From Galeruca laticollis (Eukaryota; Arthropoda; Insecta; Coleoptera; Chrysomelidae), in assembly GCA_963921935.1 (NCBI GenBank), contig OY998185.1:1218001-1282000 (forward strand): 64,000 nucleotides of DNA. The letters run 5' to 3'. Of this stretch, positions 45,285 through 56,660 are shown piece by piece. Each line of letters opens with the position of its first letter. Position 1 is the stretch's first letter. Made by a program: the position numbers and the translations under genes. The notes under the pieces are model-generated. The model saw only the letters and a list, made by a program, of their open reading frames with translations, was not told the DNA's origin and searched no databases.

Positions 45285-46211
45285 ATGTCATCCAAAATTC
45301 AGCTTGTAAACGAACTCCACAAACCGATACGTAAAAATTATCCGCGCAGAGGTACAATTGTCAAAGGCATAGATGATTTATGGCAAATGGATTTGGCTGA
45401 AATGCGACCTTACGCTCATCAAAATAAAAACCATAAAATGATACTAGTCGTTATCGATTGCTTCTCAAAGTTTTTGTGGACACGTCCGCTAAAGACAAAG
45501 ACCGGTGAAGAGCTAACTCGTGCATTCTCAGACATTCTCGCTCACACAAGACGAACTCCCAAAAATCTTCAATCAGACCAAGGAACGGAATTTTACAACA
45601 ACAAGTTTCAACAATTAATGGAAAAACATGTAATTAATCACTATAGTGTATTTAGTACGAAAAAGGCTTCTATGGCCGAACGAGTAATACGAACATTGAA
45701 ATCAAAACTATATAAGCATTTCAGTTTAAATGGTACCTATAAATGGATAGACATTCTACCCGAAATAACTAAGAAATACAATTATAAAAAGCATTCAACT
45801 ACCAAGTATAAACCTTCCCAAGTCAATAAATCCAACGAAAAAACTATTTTAAACAAAACCTATAAACATCTAAAGATTGCAGGACCGCGAAAATTCAAAG
45901 TTGGTGATATTGTTCGTATAAGCAAGTCGAAACATGTCTTTGAAAAAGGATATACACCCAATTGGACAACCGAACTATTCAAAATCGTTAAAATCAAAAT
46001 TACTAATCCTATCACGTATTTGCTTGAAGACATGTATGGTATACCAATCAGTGGAGGGTTTTACGAGGAAGAGCTGCAGATAACGTCATATCCAGACATT
46101 TACTTGGTGGAAAAGGTGCTTAGAAGAAAAGGCAACAAGATGTATGTTAAATGGTTGGGTTTAGACAAAAAACATAACAGTTGGATAGAAAATACAGATG
46201 TTGTTGTGTAA
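45285..46211 (+). CDS. INT: Maverick retroviral-type integrase with chromodomain
   Basis: ATG 45285 is preferred; the open frame starts upstream at TTG 45258. The DDE core is visible in DLWQMDLAEM, LQSDQGTEFYNN and MAERVIRTLKSK (D, D, E near 45390, 45575 and 45678). An SH3-like segment (RKFKVGDIVRISK) follows, and a C-terminal chromodomain (YLVEKVLRRKGNKMYVKWLG, then SWIEN). This is the standard Polinton integrase. The HHCC zinc domain typical of retroviral integrases is not evident. No stops; potentially intact. Confidence 0.9.
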   Translation: MSSKIQLVNELHKPIRKNYPRRGTIVKGIDDLWQMDLAEMRPYAHQNKNHKMILVVIDCFSKFLWTRPLKTKTGEELTRAFSDILAHTRRTPKNLQSDQGTEFYNNKFQQLMEKHVINHYSVFSTKKASMAERVIRTLKSKLYKHFSLNGTYKWIDILPEITKKYNYKKHSTTKYKPSQVNKSNEKTILNKTYKHLKIAGPRKFKVGDIVRISKSKHVFEKGYTPNWTTELFKIVKIKITNPITYLLEDMYGIPISGGFYEEELQITSYPDIYLVEKVLRRKGNKMYVKWLGLDKKHNSWIENTDVVV

Positions 46212-46338
46212 CTACTTTTAATTTGATCGTCGCGTGTGAATACAAGGTTTTGTAGCGGGGGGACATTATTAACCTTAAAGAGATAGGTGAGTGGGTATAA
46301 ATTGGAGAGAGCTGCAAGCTATATTGTTAGTTGTCAAT

Positions 46339-47037
46339 ATGAATTCTCAAGATAGTGGTTATAGTAGTATTAGTAGTAGTGCTTCAGAAAGTTATACTTA
46401 TGACGCTGAACTAGATCATATTTTAGAAAAGTATGAAATTGCTTCCAAAATGGAAAAGCACTACTTACTGTATACAGAGTATTCTACAGATACGAATTTT
46501 CGAATTGGATGTGGTCTAAGTCCAGCACGAACGTTTGGTAGTGTAATCACTCTCGCATACGCTGATATAAAAATCTCCTTCAGCACTTACGAATGGGACA
46601 CGTTTATCAATATTTTAAATAATAATTCATTTATAAGTGCACCACTTCCAGCATTATACGAAGAATATAAACCAGAGACGATACGTTGTGGAGACTATTG
46701 CACTATTCGACAAGTAATATTTGATGATGTTAAAGTAACCAAACACGGCATCAGTTTCCTTCTACGAATACAAGATGTTCTTCAAATCATACAAGTTGAT
46801 AATTGCCTCATTTCCCATCGTCTCGCTCATTTAGAATCTCAAAATTTTTGTGAATACTATAGAAATGTGATTGAAATTATCAGGAATTTCGTTCAAAATA
46901 ATGGACATTTGAGTAAATCTGAGATATTGTACACCATTTGTGATTGTAGTAATAGTATAATGTCAGTGGCCCTTAGAGAATTTATATATTTCTATGAACC
47001 CAAAGTTGTAAACGATTTAGATAATGTAATAAATTGA
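46339..47037 (+). CDS. Unrecognised Maverick-associated protein
   Basis: The first ATG of the frame is at 46339; the open frame begins at a GTG at 46291. The N-terminus is Ser-rich (SQDSGYSSISSSASESYTYD), like a phosphoregulated tail. The remainder (about 200 residues) is a compact domain with GCGLSPARTFGSVITLAYAD, WDTFINILNN and CEYYRNVIEIIRNF and no motif I know. It closes the plus-strand gene run, with convergent minus-strand genes starting 200 bp later. No lesion. It could be a regulatory or virion protein; I cannot assign it. Confidence 0.6.
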   Translation: MNSQDSGYSSISSSASESYTYDAELDHILEKYEIASKMEKHYLLYTEYSTDTNFRIGCGLSPARTFGSVITLAYADIKISFSTYEWDTFINILNNNSFISAPLPALYEEYKPETIRCGDYCTIRQVIFDDVKVTKHGISFLLRIQDVLQIIQVDNCLISHRLAHLESQNFCEYYRNVIEIIRNFVQNNGHLSKSEILYTICDCSNSIMSVALREFIYFYEPKVVNDLDNVIN

Positions 47038-47238
47038 TTGATTGAAATTATTTTGTTTTATTTCCACTTCTGCTGTCACTTGAGCTGATTGAAGAAGAAT
47101 TTACTGAATAAAATATTTATTATGTTTTGATAATAAAACACGTTTGAAATTGCTATATATATATATATATATTGTTTCATATAATTTTTACAAAGTTACA
47201 AAATTTCTTAACTACTCTCAGTTATATTTTATAAATAA

Positions 47239-47910
47239 TTATGATATATCATCATTTTTGTCAATCTCATAATCGTCAATAAATCTGCTAAACCTCTCAC
47301 TAGCAGATGGAGGTGAATTTAATTCATAAGAAGGATGTAAATCCATATTACATTCATATCTTTCCTTAAGCCCAAACAGCCGTGTTTTAAACTGATTTTG
47401 ACACCACATATGCCTCGACTGATATATTTTATGCAATTCTTTAGTATGGTAATACCCATGAAAATGATCTCTAATTGTGTGTAAAGTGAAATTTAAGTTT
47501 TTTAACTGTATAATAAACATAAGAGATCTATAGCACGTTTGACACAAATATAAATTCAGTGAAATTACTTTGTATCTGTTGAACCACGCACAATATTTCA
47601 TTTCTGTATATTCCGTCTCCCAATTACGATGAGCAATTATAGCATTTCGTGCTAATGTTGAGGGTATATCGCGTCGGTATAACATGTCAGCAGGAATGTT
47701 GGATTCACTAGGAGTGTCAGAATTATCATTATCATTGTCATCATCATCATCGGTAATAGGATGTTGTACAAAACACTTCCATTTAAAATAACTATATTTT
47801 CTAATAATATTGAGAGTTAAATTTTTAGGTAATGTTGAATTGCTCAAAAAGTCTTTAACTGATTTAATTCTTAGACAAATAGTTTCAATGCACATCTCCT
47901 CCAAACTCAT
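47239..47910 (-). CDS. Maverick-associated protein with SOCS/BC-box-like N-terminus
   Basis: A 223-codon intact frame with ATG ending at 47910. Residues 2-11, SLEEMCIETI, fit the Elongin C-binding BC-box pattern (S/T/A)-L-x3-C-x3-(A/I/L/V). About 15-20 residues later LPKNLTLNIIRKY resembles the LP-containing second half of a SOCS box. An acidic linker (DDDDDNDNDN) follows, then a conserved-looking domain (WETEYTEMKYCAWFNRYKVI, LYLCQTCYRSLMFI) with paired cysteines. A substrate-adaptor role for a cullin ubiquitin ligase is inference. It lies between the unknown gene at 46339 and PolB. Confidence 0.55.
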   Translation of the reverse strand: MSLEEMCIETICLRIKSVKDFLSNSTLPKNLTLNIIRKYSYFKWKCFVQHPITDDDDDNDNDNSDTPSESNIPADMLYRRDIPSTLARNAIIAHRNWETEYTEMKYCAWFNRYKVISLNLYLCQTCYRSLMFIIQLKNLNFTLHTIRDHFHGYYHTKELHKIYQSRHMWCQNQFKTRLFGLKERYECNMDLHPSYELNSPPSASERFSRFIDDYEIDKNDDIS

Positions 47911-47936
47911 GATAGATATTTATAAAACAAAAACTT

Positions 47937-47970
47937 ACTACTACTACTACCACTACTACTACTACTGACT
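47937..47970. repeat. (CTA)n trinucleotide repeat at the PolB 3' end
   Basis: About eleven CTA-like units lie between the 47239-47910 gene start and the end of PolB, and include the PolB stop codon region. Confidence 0.85.
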
Positions 47971-50900
47971 ACTCTTATAACCCCAGGGAAGTGTGTCAAA
48001 TGACTTTGAAATTAACTGTCGTTTATCGTCGTATGGACTTAAAGCAATTTTCGTTTGTTCTATACTAAATACATTGTGAGCATATGAACGAATAGTTTGT
48101 TGAGTTATGACTTTTGTATTGAATTCGTTTAAGCATGTAACATAATCTTCAAAAGTAATAATAGTTTTCACTATATTATTTTTAATACCCTTAGATTTTT
48201 TTGAAATACCTAAATTATTTATTTTAATGGCTATTTGGTTTAAGGACATGCCTTTCTTTTCTAATTTTTTTCTAAAATTAAATTTTTCCTCTTCACTGAC
48301 TTGCATTTTATAGGTATACATTTTGGAACGAAGACCGGCAAAATGAGTAATAATTTTACCATTTGCCTCATCTTTCATTAATCCCGGTATTTTTTTGTTT
48401 ACCAACGGAATATTATAAATATTATTTTGGTTATAATCTGAAGTATCAAATTTGTGAATATTTTTCTTGATAATATCTTCGTAAACGTCTAGGTCACTTA
48501 TTTCATAGATAAAACTATCTGTGTCTGTATACAATAATTTACATTTTTCTGCACCTACTGTTGCTATCATGAAATCATAGTGAAAATCATACATACAAAT
48601 TTTTGAAAGATCTAAAATAACCATACCAATGTACAGTGGTTTATTAGATAATAATTCGATTTTTTTCAACTCAATTGCCATCAAGTTTTCATCAAAAATT
48701 GTTCTATTGTGAAATCGTGGACTAGCAATCAAATTTTTCGCCCCATAACGTCCCTCCCACTTAGAGCAAAGGTTAACGTGCCTATGTAATCTTATGTTTT
48801 CCATAGTTTTTCCAAACACTGCGTTATTAGCAAGTTTAAATTGATTTTTTTCAAAGTTGCTTGTAGCACTTGCCCTTAATCGACTGTTCAATTCAATGTA
48901 AGGTCTCAACCATTCTGATTGATTGAATTCCAACACTTTATGTATTTTTGTAATAATTAAACCATGTGCCAAGGCTTGTTTTAAATTTCTATAATGTAAT
49001 ATATATTATTTTTTATCATACAAATCAGCTATTAACTTTGGTAGTTTTGAAGCTGGAGGAATGCGATGGTTAGCACAAAAAGGAAAATCTCTATGTAGAG
49101 TATGTAAACTTTTTGGATACTCCAAATCCACTTGTAATATGTATCCAATCGGAGAATTGTCGGGAATTGTTGTTACATCAACGTTTGAACTTGACCATTT
49201 AATTCCTCCAAATGGTAATGGTTCGCACATTGCGTAACCATACAAGTTATTTACATCCAAATAAACAATTGTTTTGGTGGGTTGTGATGGATCATATCTG
49301 TCACCCATATATTTATTGTTTGCCTCCGAAAATCGACTACAGCATACTGAAATTCCACCTCTAATCGCTTTTTCTATAAACATAACCATATCGACGTCCT
49401 TTAAAATTTCCAATTTACATTTAGTATATTTTAACATAGCATCCCATGTGTATCCTGGCATTGTATAATACCATGCTGGATCTAAACCATATGTTTTCAA
49501 TGCTGTTTCTCTGAAATTATCCATAACATCTGCTAGTAGCAGAATATCTGTCTTCATATACAAACTACTGTATTCTCCAAGGTGATTTATGTTGAAAGCG
49601 GTCCAAACATTTTGTGCATGAATGTAATCAGTCTCACACAATTCCGCATCATTTAATTTATTATAAAATTTTTCAATGGGTGGCAGATTTTTCTCCTTCA
49701 ATTTCTCAACATTATCAACATAATCATAGGGAAATACTCCTTTCCTAGTTAGAAGTTGAAATTTATCATGATCTAAATTTTTAAACTCATGTTTTAAATT
49801 TTGAAAATTGTCTAAGTTTAAAGTAGAAACAAGTTCATCAAGACTACACCCCATAAATCTAAAAGAATCTATAAACCTAAATTTAATTCTACTGTCATTA
49901 TCATTTAGTGTGAAAGATATATACTTCTCTTTATTTAGCGGAAGAACAGATACATGTCCACGCTTAGCAATGCGCATCGTAGCCTGACAGATTATGAAAT
50001 AAAATTGGAACAACAAACAATTTTTTAAATGAAAGATTACAAGATTGGTGAGCGTAACCTCTAAATAGTCCTGTAAAATGATTATGGTCTCTAACAATAA
50101 TGTCTCTTTGACTAAATTTTTTCTCACAAATGTGACAACTTTGTATATTGACATTTTCTATCGTGTCTACTACAACTGGTATTATATTAACTATTTTGCT
50201 CTCAGCAATCTTTTTAATTTCATTTGAAAACCAATCCATACAATCTTCCCCTTCATGATTATTGTAAAAAGAAAAAGTGTTGTTATAAGTACATTTCATA
50301 TAATATCCTGCACAAGATGCTTTATGATGTTGGTATTTATTCGATGTTTTTGATAATTTTGTTTTACACGGTTCCAAAATAGCTTCAATATCAGCATAGA
50401 TAAGAAAAGGTATTTTTTGTTTATAGACATAATTTCTAAATTCAACAACGTTATATTTTGGGAATGAAATTTTACAGTGGTTTTTATTTTCACACAACAA
50501 ATAATGCTCTCTCAACTTTTCCTCATTATAAAAATAATTTAGACAACGATCACACAAGCTAATTGTAGCTCTATGCTTAGTGATTTGAGATCGAATAAGT
50601 CGTGAAAGATTTTTAATCGAACAATAATGAAATTTTATTTCAATATTTTCTTCTTGATCATCATTATCATCCTGTTCTAATTCTGTGAAATCATTCAACT
50701 TTGGAAAATACTTATTTTGAATTAATAACAAATTAACATGTTTCTCTAATTTTCGTTTGGTAAGTTTAGCAGGTACAACTTCATAATATGAACTTTGTTG
50801 TGTACAATTTAATTCTAGAGCATAGACGTTCACAGAAATATTATTTAATTCCTCAAATTTGTTAATTTGATTCAATTTCATAGGTAATTCTAAGCCTTTA

Positions 50901-51727
50901 GTATTTAACACAAGACTATAGTGTGAATATGATGATGTAAGTCTATAATTACCCGTTGGTGGGTATAAAAAGCTAACAATACTCCAAAAAAAGCATGCGT
51001 TGTCTCTATTTTGAATGTTGATACATGCTTTTTTATTTTCTATTTGTGGTGGTATTTTGATATAGGAGGTTCCATTACCTATTTTATATTCGTTTATAGC
51101 TACCTCCAACAATAGAATTTTTTGTAGCGCCCAACCGCTCGATTCTTCCTGAAATTCCGACAGTTTATTTAAAATATAATCTGTTACATGTTCTTGAAAC
51201 CAAATAGCTAAATCCGTTGTTTGATCTAAAACTGCATTAGGTGTGACAAAATACTTTTGATCAATCACTTCTTGATCATCTAACATTTTAATAAAATCTG
51301 CCCATAGTGTAGTATTAATTTTTACAATTAACTTATTTTTAATAATTCTGGGAACCTTCATTTTAAACAGATCGAAAGCATCTGATAAAAATTCTTTTAT
51401 TTCTTTATGTTTCACATTTATAATCACTGCAGTTTGAACTCTACTATTGAAACAAGATGTTATATTTTCCCAGTAAACTTTTCGATTTTGTTTTACGCCA
51501 ACACGATTTTTTTCTACTTTTATTAAACATTTTAATCGTTTCAATTGACCAATTTTTGTTAATATTTTACTTTTTTGACCAACCTTTAAGTGATATTTTT
51601 TCCATGCTATGTTACATTTTTTAATATGTTCATTGATTAATTTTATTGATTTGTTTTCAGCAGAGTTCGCTCTAATTAACTTAATTGATTCATCAATTTT
51701 AGATAATGTACTTCGGTATTTGTCCAT
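47962..51727 (-). pseudogene. PolB: Maverick protein-primed family B DNA polymerase, one frameshift and one in-frame stop
   Basis: The N-terminal frame (51727 to 49964) has a Cys/His region (CDRCLNYFYNEEKLREHYLLC), Exo I (FLIYADIEAIL), the VRDHNHFTGLFRGYAHQSCN motif of this family, and Exo II (FHNLSGYDAH). The frame is lost just after Exo II. It resumes within the overlapping frame from about 49990 (VSVLPLNKEKYISF, motif A YLDVNNLYGYAMCEPLP) and meets a TAA at 49006-49008. The same frame then continues through motif B (KLANNAVFGKTMEN) and motif C (LLYTDTDSF), ending at 47962. Total length, about 1250 residues, is normal for the family. As assembled it cannot make full-length polymerase. Confidence 0.88.
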
Positions 51728-51768
51728 AATTTTATATCATAATTATTTATAATAATATAACTCACCAA

Positions 51769-52077
51769 CTAAATTTCAATAATTTCGAATGATGCCGCCG
51801 GATTAGGTTTACCAATTTCCACTGCCCCTCTATATACAAAAGCGTATTTTCCCCCTTCAAAATACTTTATAAATGGTTTGTACGTCTTTGTCACCCTCTG
51901 CGGAAGGAATATTATTTCTTTTTCCAGCTCCAACAACACAGTTTCCCCAAATTTGCTATTCACCAATTTCGCCGAAATAATTTTCTTAGGTTCACCTAAT
52001 ATTAAGTCGTTTATTTTTGTTATGGGTTTCGGATCTTTTTCTAGAAGAGAAGAAGAATTTATCGCTTTTAAATCCAT
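51769..52077 (-). CDS. Small Maverick protein, possible single-strand DNA-binding (OB-like)
   Basis: A 102-codon intact frame 42 bp upstream of PolB on the same strand. It reads as alternating short strands (KITKINDLILGEPKKIISAK, FGETVLLELEKEIIFLPQRV, KYAFVYRGAVEIG), a beta-barrel-like pattern. Similar proteins of about 100 residues are, as I recall, common in arthropod Mavericks, but I cannot name a validated function. An OB-fold single-strand-binding role fits the position next to PolB and is inference only. Confidence 0.55.
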   Translation of the reverse strand: MDLKAINSSSLLEKDPKPITKINDLILGEPKKIISAKLVNSKFGETVLLELEKEIIFLPQRVTKTYKPFIKYFEGGKYAFVYRGAVEIGKPNPAASFEIIEI

Positions 52078-53924
52078 TACACTAAAAATAATAATTATAT
52101 AATTAAATCACCAATCATTCTAAGTAAAATAAATGAAAATGTCATTCTTACCTGTTGATTATTGGAAGCTGCTGATGCGTTAAAAAAATAGACACGGAGA
52201 ATGAATTTCAAACTAGAATTCTGGCCTTAAATACTAAATGAATCTAATATTTTTTTCAAATTTTAAGAGAATATAATTACCTTGAACATAATGCATCGGC
52301 ATATATCTAAATATTGCATTTTTATAGAATAATAATTAATAAATGCACACATACTTTCCACTATTGCGTAAAACTCTCGCTTCGAGTGCCTCAGGCTGAA
52401 CAGGTAGGTCATTGCATTGAATTAAATTATCTTTTGAATTTATACAGAGTAGCCATACCAAAATATGGGGATTTATTATATACTGAGTGTTGAATAACCT
52501 AGAAGGAACATTGTTACACTACTATTGTAGATGCCTAACATAAGTTTCTGCAATCAAATAAAATTCCAAAATTTAATTACGAACATCAATACTGGAGCAA
52601 AAACAAAATATTCAAATTATCTAAAGCAGCTATTACAGTTTTCTATCTTGGCATAAGATTATAAAGATGGAACATTTTGAATTCCGTACAAATAATTATG
52701 AATCCATTCTTACATAGTTGAGAGTTTTACCTCCTTCACTATTATCTTTACTTATTAAGACATGTTATAGATAACACATTTGCAGTGTTAATAATTTATT
52801 TAATTATTAAATTTTGGAATTCTCAACAAAAAATTAATTTTATAAGATCATAGCAAATATTTAAAAACTGAATGGCGAAGTTAAAATATTTGAAACGCAG
52901 CAAATTATTCTTTAAAATGAATCTAAAAATGTGCAAGCAAATCATCAATCTTTAGTCGGGTGGTTCATAAACTAAAGATTGTTGATTAAAAAATGTATTT
53001 CAAGGGTATTTCAACAAGTCTTTTCTGTAATGAAAACCAACGCTGGCGACATCTAATTTACCCTTGGACGAATAAAAAAGATGGACCTAGCATTAAAACA
53101 CAAAGACCCATGAAGCCACCTTAACAATGGTTTGTTATTGTTTTCCTTCAGACGAAAACATAAATGAGATCATACGAACATAGGCGTACCATGAGAAATG
53201 TGAATAAATTAGATTTAAAAAAAATATTTAAATATATTAATGGATTAGAGCTAGTTAGTTTTATACAAAGATAGTTAAATATCTCTAAATATATGTAATG
53301 AAGTAGTTTTATAATAATGAACTGATTCAATTTTAATGGTTTATTTATAATAAATCATTAATAACATGAAGTAACTCTAAAATAAATTATACGTTACAAA
53401 AATTGGCAGTTGTAAGGACTGCCTACAGAAGTGAAAACTCAAAGCAATGGAATAACTTTGTTCCTTTTCAAATTTTTAAATCAATTATTCTCTGATTATT
53501 TTCCTCATCTTGAAATAGACCAATCAGACACCGCCATTTTTTAACGAAATATGTTTAAATAAGTGATTAAATCCCAAGACCCATCTAACCACAGATAAAT
53601 GTTTGTCCTCCATATTGTTTTTCGTGTTGTTGATTATCACTGACTCTTACTATATTGGCAATAGTATATGAAAATACATTAATTTCTCAATCGTTTCATG
53701 ACCTAATATTGATTTTCATCAGTAAAAACTCCATTTTAGACAGATTTTTCATACAAATAATTTGACATGAGGCGATGAAAATACGTCAGAATTTAAAATA
53801 TTGACATGCATACTTTGCTACCAAGGCTTCTTCGATGCATTGTTCGGATGAGTAATTAAAGTAATTGGAACACAAACATTATTAATTGAGCGTCATTCTA
53901 AAAAGTCATTGATTCAACGATTTA
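52078..53924. other. Right flank of the Maverick; no recognised gene
   Basis: AT-rich sequence with short frames. It should contain the Maverick's right terminal inverted repeat if one survives, but no match to the left flank was found by eye. A 28-bp segment at 53063-53090 recurs inverted at 58063-58090. Confidence 0.4.
53063..53090. repeat. 28-bp sequence, inverted partner at 58063-58090
   Basis: CTTGGACGAATAAAAAAGAT followed by GGACCTAG occurs here and, perfectly inverted, at 58063-58090. The pair brackets about 5 kb containing the Crypton relic and a PLE. Flanks on either side are only weakly similar. Confidence 0.7.
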
Positions 53925-55085
53925 ATGAAAATTAATTCACGATTTAGAAATATTTCGTGTGATAGTTTAGATCTGGCAATTCATAAAAGTTTACCAACTA
54001 TCTCTGTAAAAACTCATGCCTCTATATGGCCACAGTTTTTCGAGTTTTGTAAGATAAAAGGCTACCATTTGAAGGAAGATACCAAAGTTGATGAATTGGC
54101 TATAATATTGAAAGACTGGGGGTTCAATATGCGGAAGAAAGGCGAAGCAATATAAAAAATTTGTGGTGAAGACAATGTGGAATATCGTAGCAAAAAAACT
54201 GCAAGAAATGTACCACATTCAATATAATGTAGCTTTCGATCCATTCAAAGACGTTTCAAAACTGCTGCCAAAGATGCAAGAAATGCGAAGTGCAGAATTC
54301 TTCAACAAAACCCAATCAAAATAAAGGAAAGTTCTTCTGTGTTAAGTGTTGAAGAATATCTAAAAATAGTTGAATTGTAGGAGGAGAATACTCCCAGGGG
54401 TTTGCAGAAAAAGCTCTACCATATAATAGCCGTTGAATTAGCGTGGAGAGGCGGAGAAGCCACTTTCTGTCGGATAAGTTACTTTAAAGAAGAAGTCCAC
54501 CATGAAGGAAATTCTACAGGTAAAATGTTAAAAATATTTTGTTTTATCTGAAAGTATAATTTCTGTCTTGTTGTAGGTAGAATAGAGGACAGGACAAGTT
54601 TACGGACAGCAAATGATTAGTTCGGAATACTACAGACACAAAAATTTGATCTGTATGATTATTTAAAAACCTTCTCAGCAAAAGAGCCCAAAATATACAG
54701 GTTATTCTTAGCTCCGAATCCTTATTGGAATAAAGCCGAATCCAATAACTGGTACAAAAATTATCCTATAGGTACAAAAAAATTTCAAAATTGACCCAAG
54801 AAGCAGCCCAGAGAATCGGAATTAAGAAAGTAAAAATAACTAACCACTCTAACCGATCTACAGCAGTTAGTAAGCTACAAATGGAGTTCAAGAACAACAA
54901 CTGCTCAACATCACAGGCCATAACAATGTATCTTCTATTAAACCATATCTGCAAATGCATCCTAGTCATCATCTGGATATTATCAACAAAATTAGAAACA
55001 TGCCTGATAATAGAACTGCCAACAATCCATCTTCGTTTGCTGATTCCATCTTCATTAAATACCAATGTCTTGTCTAACGTAAATA
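53925..55085 (+). pseudogene. Crypton-type tyrosine recombinase relic
   Basis: Frame pieces in order: an N-terminal SAM-like binding domain (SIWPQFFEFCKIKGYHLKED), a helical linker with KTAAKDARNAKCRILQQNPI (about 54255-54315), a first catalytic Arg in VELAWRGGEA (near 54435-54465), and LAPNPYWNKAESNNWYKNYP (about 54712-54770). The C-terminal catalytic set follows: NHSNRST (H-x-x-R, near 54843), ITGH (near 54910) and IKPYLQ with the nucleophile-type Tyr (near 54940). At least four frame breaks or stops are present, and the region at 54520-54576 looks like an intron. The order R...HxxR...GH...Y is that of Crypton tyrosine recombinases. Confidence 0.7.
54520..54576 (+). other. Putative 57-nt intron in the Crypton gene
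   Basis: CAG/GTAAAATG at the left and TTGTTGTAG/GTAGAATAG at the right, AT-rich inside and with in-frame stops. Its length is near the lower limit for insect introns. Confidence 0.4.
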
Positions 55086-55953
55086 GCAATGAGAAACTAA
55101 CATTTATAACCTACACAAAGTACAATTATACGGATACAAAGCAAAAATGATTATTTTCTCTGTTTCTCCTACTTATAACCAAAAATATTAAATTTAGGAT
55201 TTATTATTCATTGAAAAAAAGTTACAAATTATCCACTTTTATTGCCAACAAAATTATTTGTTTCAATCTAAGTTATTTAGGACATAATCTAGCCGTATAA
55301 CCCTCGACCTATAAATTTAAACAGATTCTTTTTTTGCCTTCCTGAGTGTATCAAAATCAGAACTATTAAGATTTCCAACATTTTTTTTTAATTGAAAATA
55401 CATTTCAATAATAACTCTATCTATACCTACCTTGAGAAATTTTATTATTTACATTTTTATAGAAATTAGAATTGATTTAGTATTTCTATCTTGTTTTTTT
55501 AACCTTAATATCAGTGACGTCATCAGAATGATCTATGTGTTGAGTACAAGAACTGTTCTCACTTTCAATAGCACTTAGAAGTTTCAGATGAGTGTAATGA
55601 TTAAATTCCTTAACTTTGGATGATGTAAACTACAAAATAAGCAATATGCATTAACAGCATCTTTCAAACAAGCAATACTTTTCAAATGTTGAGTCTAAAC
55701 ACTGCCAAGAAGCACCCGGTTTATTATCCAAATTTAAAATTACTTTTTGCCTGAAAACAATATTCTTTGTAAATTAGCTGATTCTCTTATAAAGAGGTTG
55801 AATTAATACCTTTTACTGGAAGATACATCATCATCTGTACTGCTATCTGATTGAAAGTATGGCAATGGTATTACATTCCTTTAAAAAAAATTCCGCATTT
55901 CCCTTCCATTGAACATCATCTAATTTATAATGAGAGCAACAAATATAAGCTTC
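55086..55953. other. No firm gene call; exon-like minus-strand pieces
   Basis: On the minus strand two short open segments follow plausible acceptors: one after TTTTCAG near 55755 (NLDNKPGASWQCLDSTF) and one after TTTTGTAG near 55630 (TSSKVKEFNHYTHLKLLSAI). They do not match a domain I know and may be transposon or host-gene remnants. Confidence 0.3.
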
Positions 55954-56003
55954 ATTTTATGAATTTTCATCGGTTCTGTAGAAAACAGATTTTCCACTAT
56001 GCC

Positions 56004-56037
56004 GACGTTTCGGATTTATTTGAATCCTTTATCAAGG
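56004..56037 (-). ncRNA. Hammerhead-like motif, left terminal copy
   Basis: The minus strand reads CTTGATAAAGGATTC, then loop, AATCCGAAACGTC: a GGATT/AATCC stem II between a near-core TTGATAA and GAAACGTC. The expected G in CTGATGA is A. An inverted partner lies at 57334-57366. Confidence 0.45.
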
Positions 56038-56660
56038 CTAGAAAGATATAGATGCAAATGGTGTTTATGACTATTAAATACTCAATAAAAACATTAAAAC
56101 TTCAAAACCTTTCATAAAACTTTAAAACCTTCAAAAACTTGAAAACTTATACTCATGTCAAAATTAAAAAATTTCAATAAAATTATAAAAAACTAAAAAA
56201 TCCCTCACAGTTTTGTCTCTAAGAAACATCACCAAATAAAATAAAATCTAAATTACTGACAATTTAAAATTTCTCAAGGTGTCACTTTTACCTAGTGAGG
56301 TTTTTTCCGTCGAGCAGAAATGATTTATTTCCTTGTCAAATTAAAAAATAGACGAGAAAACATGAAAATATTTTAGAACGTTCTGGCACGTCATATAAAA
56401 AAACAAAATAATGCACAATCTTCAAACATTGGTAATAACCTATTTTCCTTTTGATTGAGATCCTATAAACAAACTGTACCTTAATATTTGGTGTTGAAAG
56501 TAAATTATACGAATTCATTGATAAACGAAAAACAAAAATTGCAAAAAAACTACTAATTATGTTGGACTGGGACAGCTTATTGAATACAGTGTGTCCTCAA
56601 AAAATTCTTAGTAATTGTTAAAGAACCAAAAATTATCTATTATAGATATTATTTATTGAG

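Noticed and set aside
54766..55089. 107-codon minus-strand frame
   Set aside because: Overlaps the recombinase catalytic motifs on the plus strand, which are the stronger signal.
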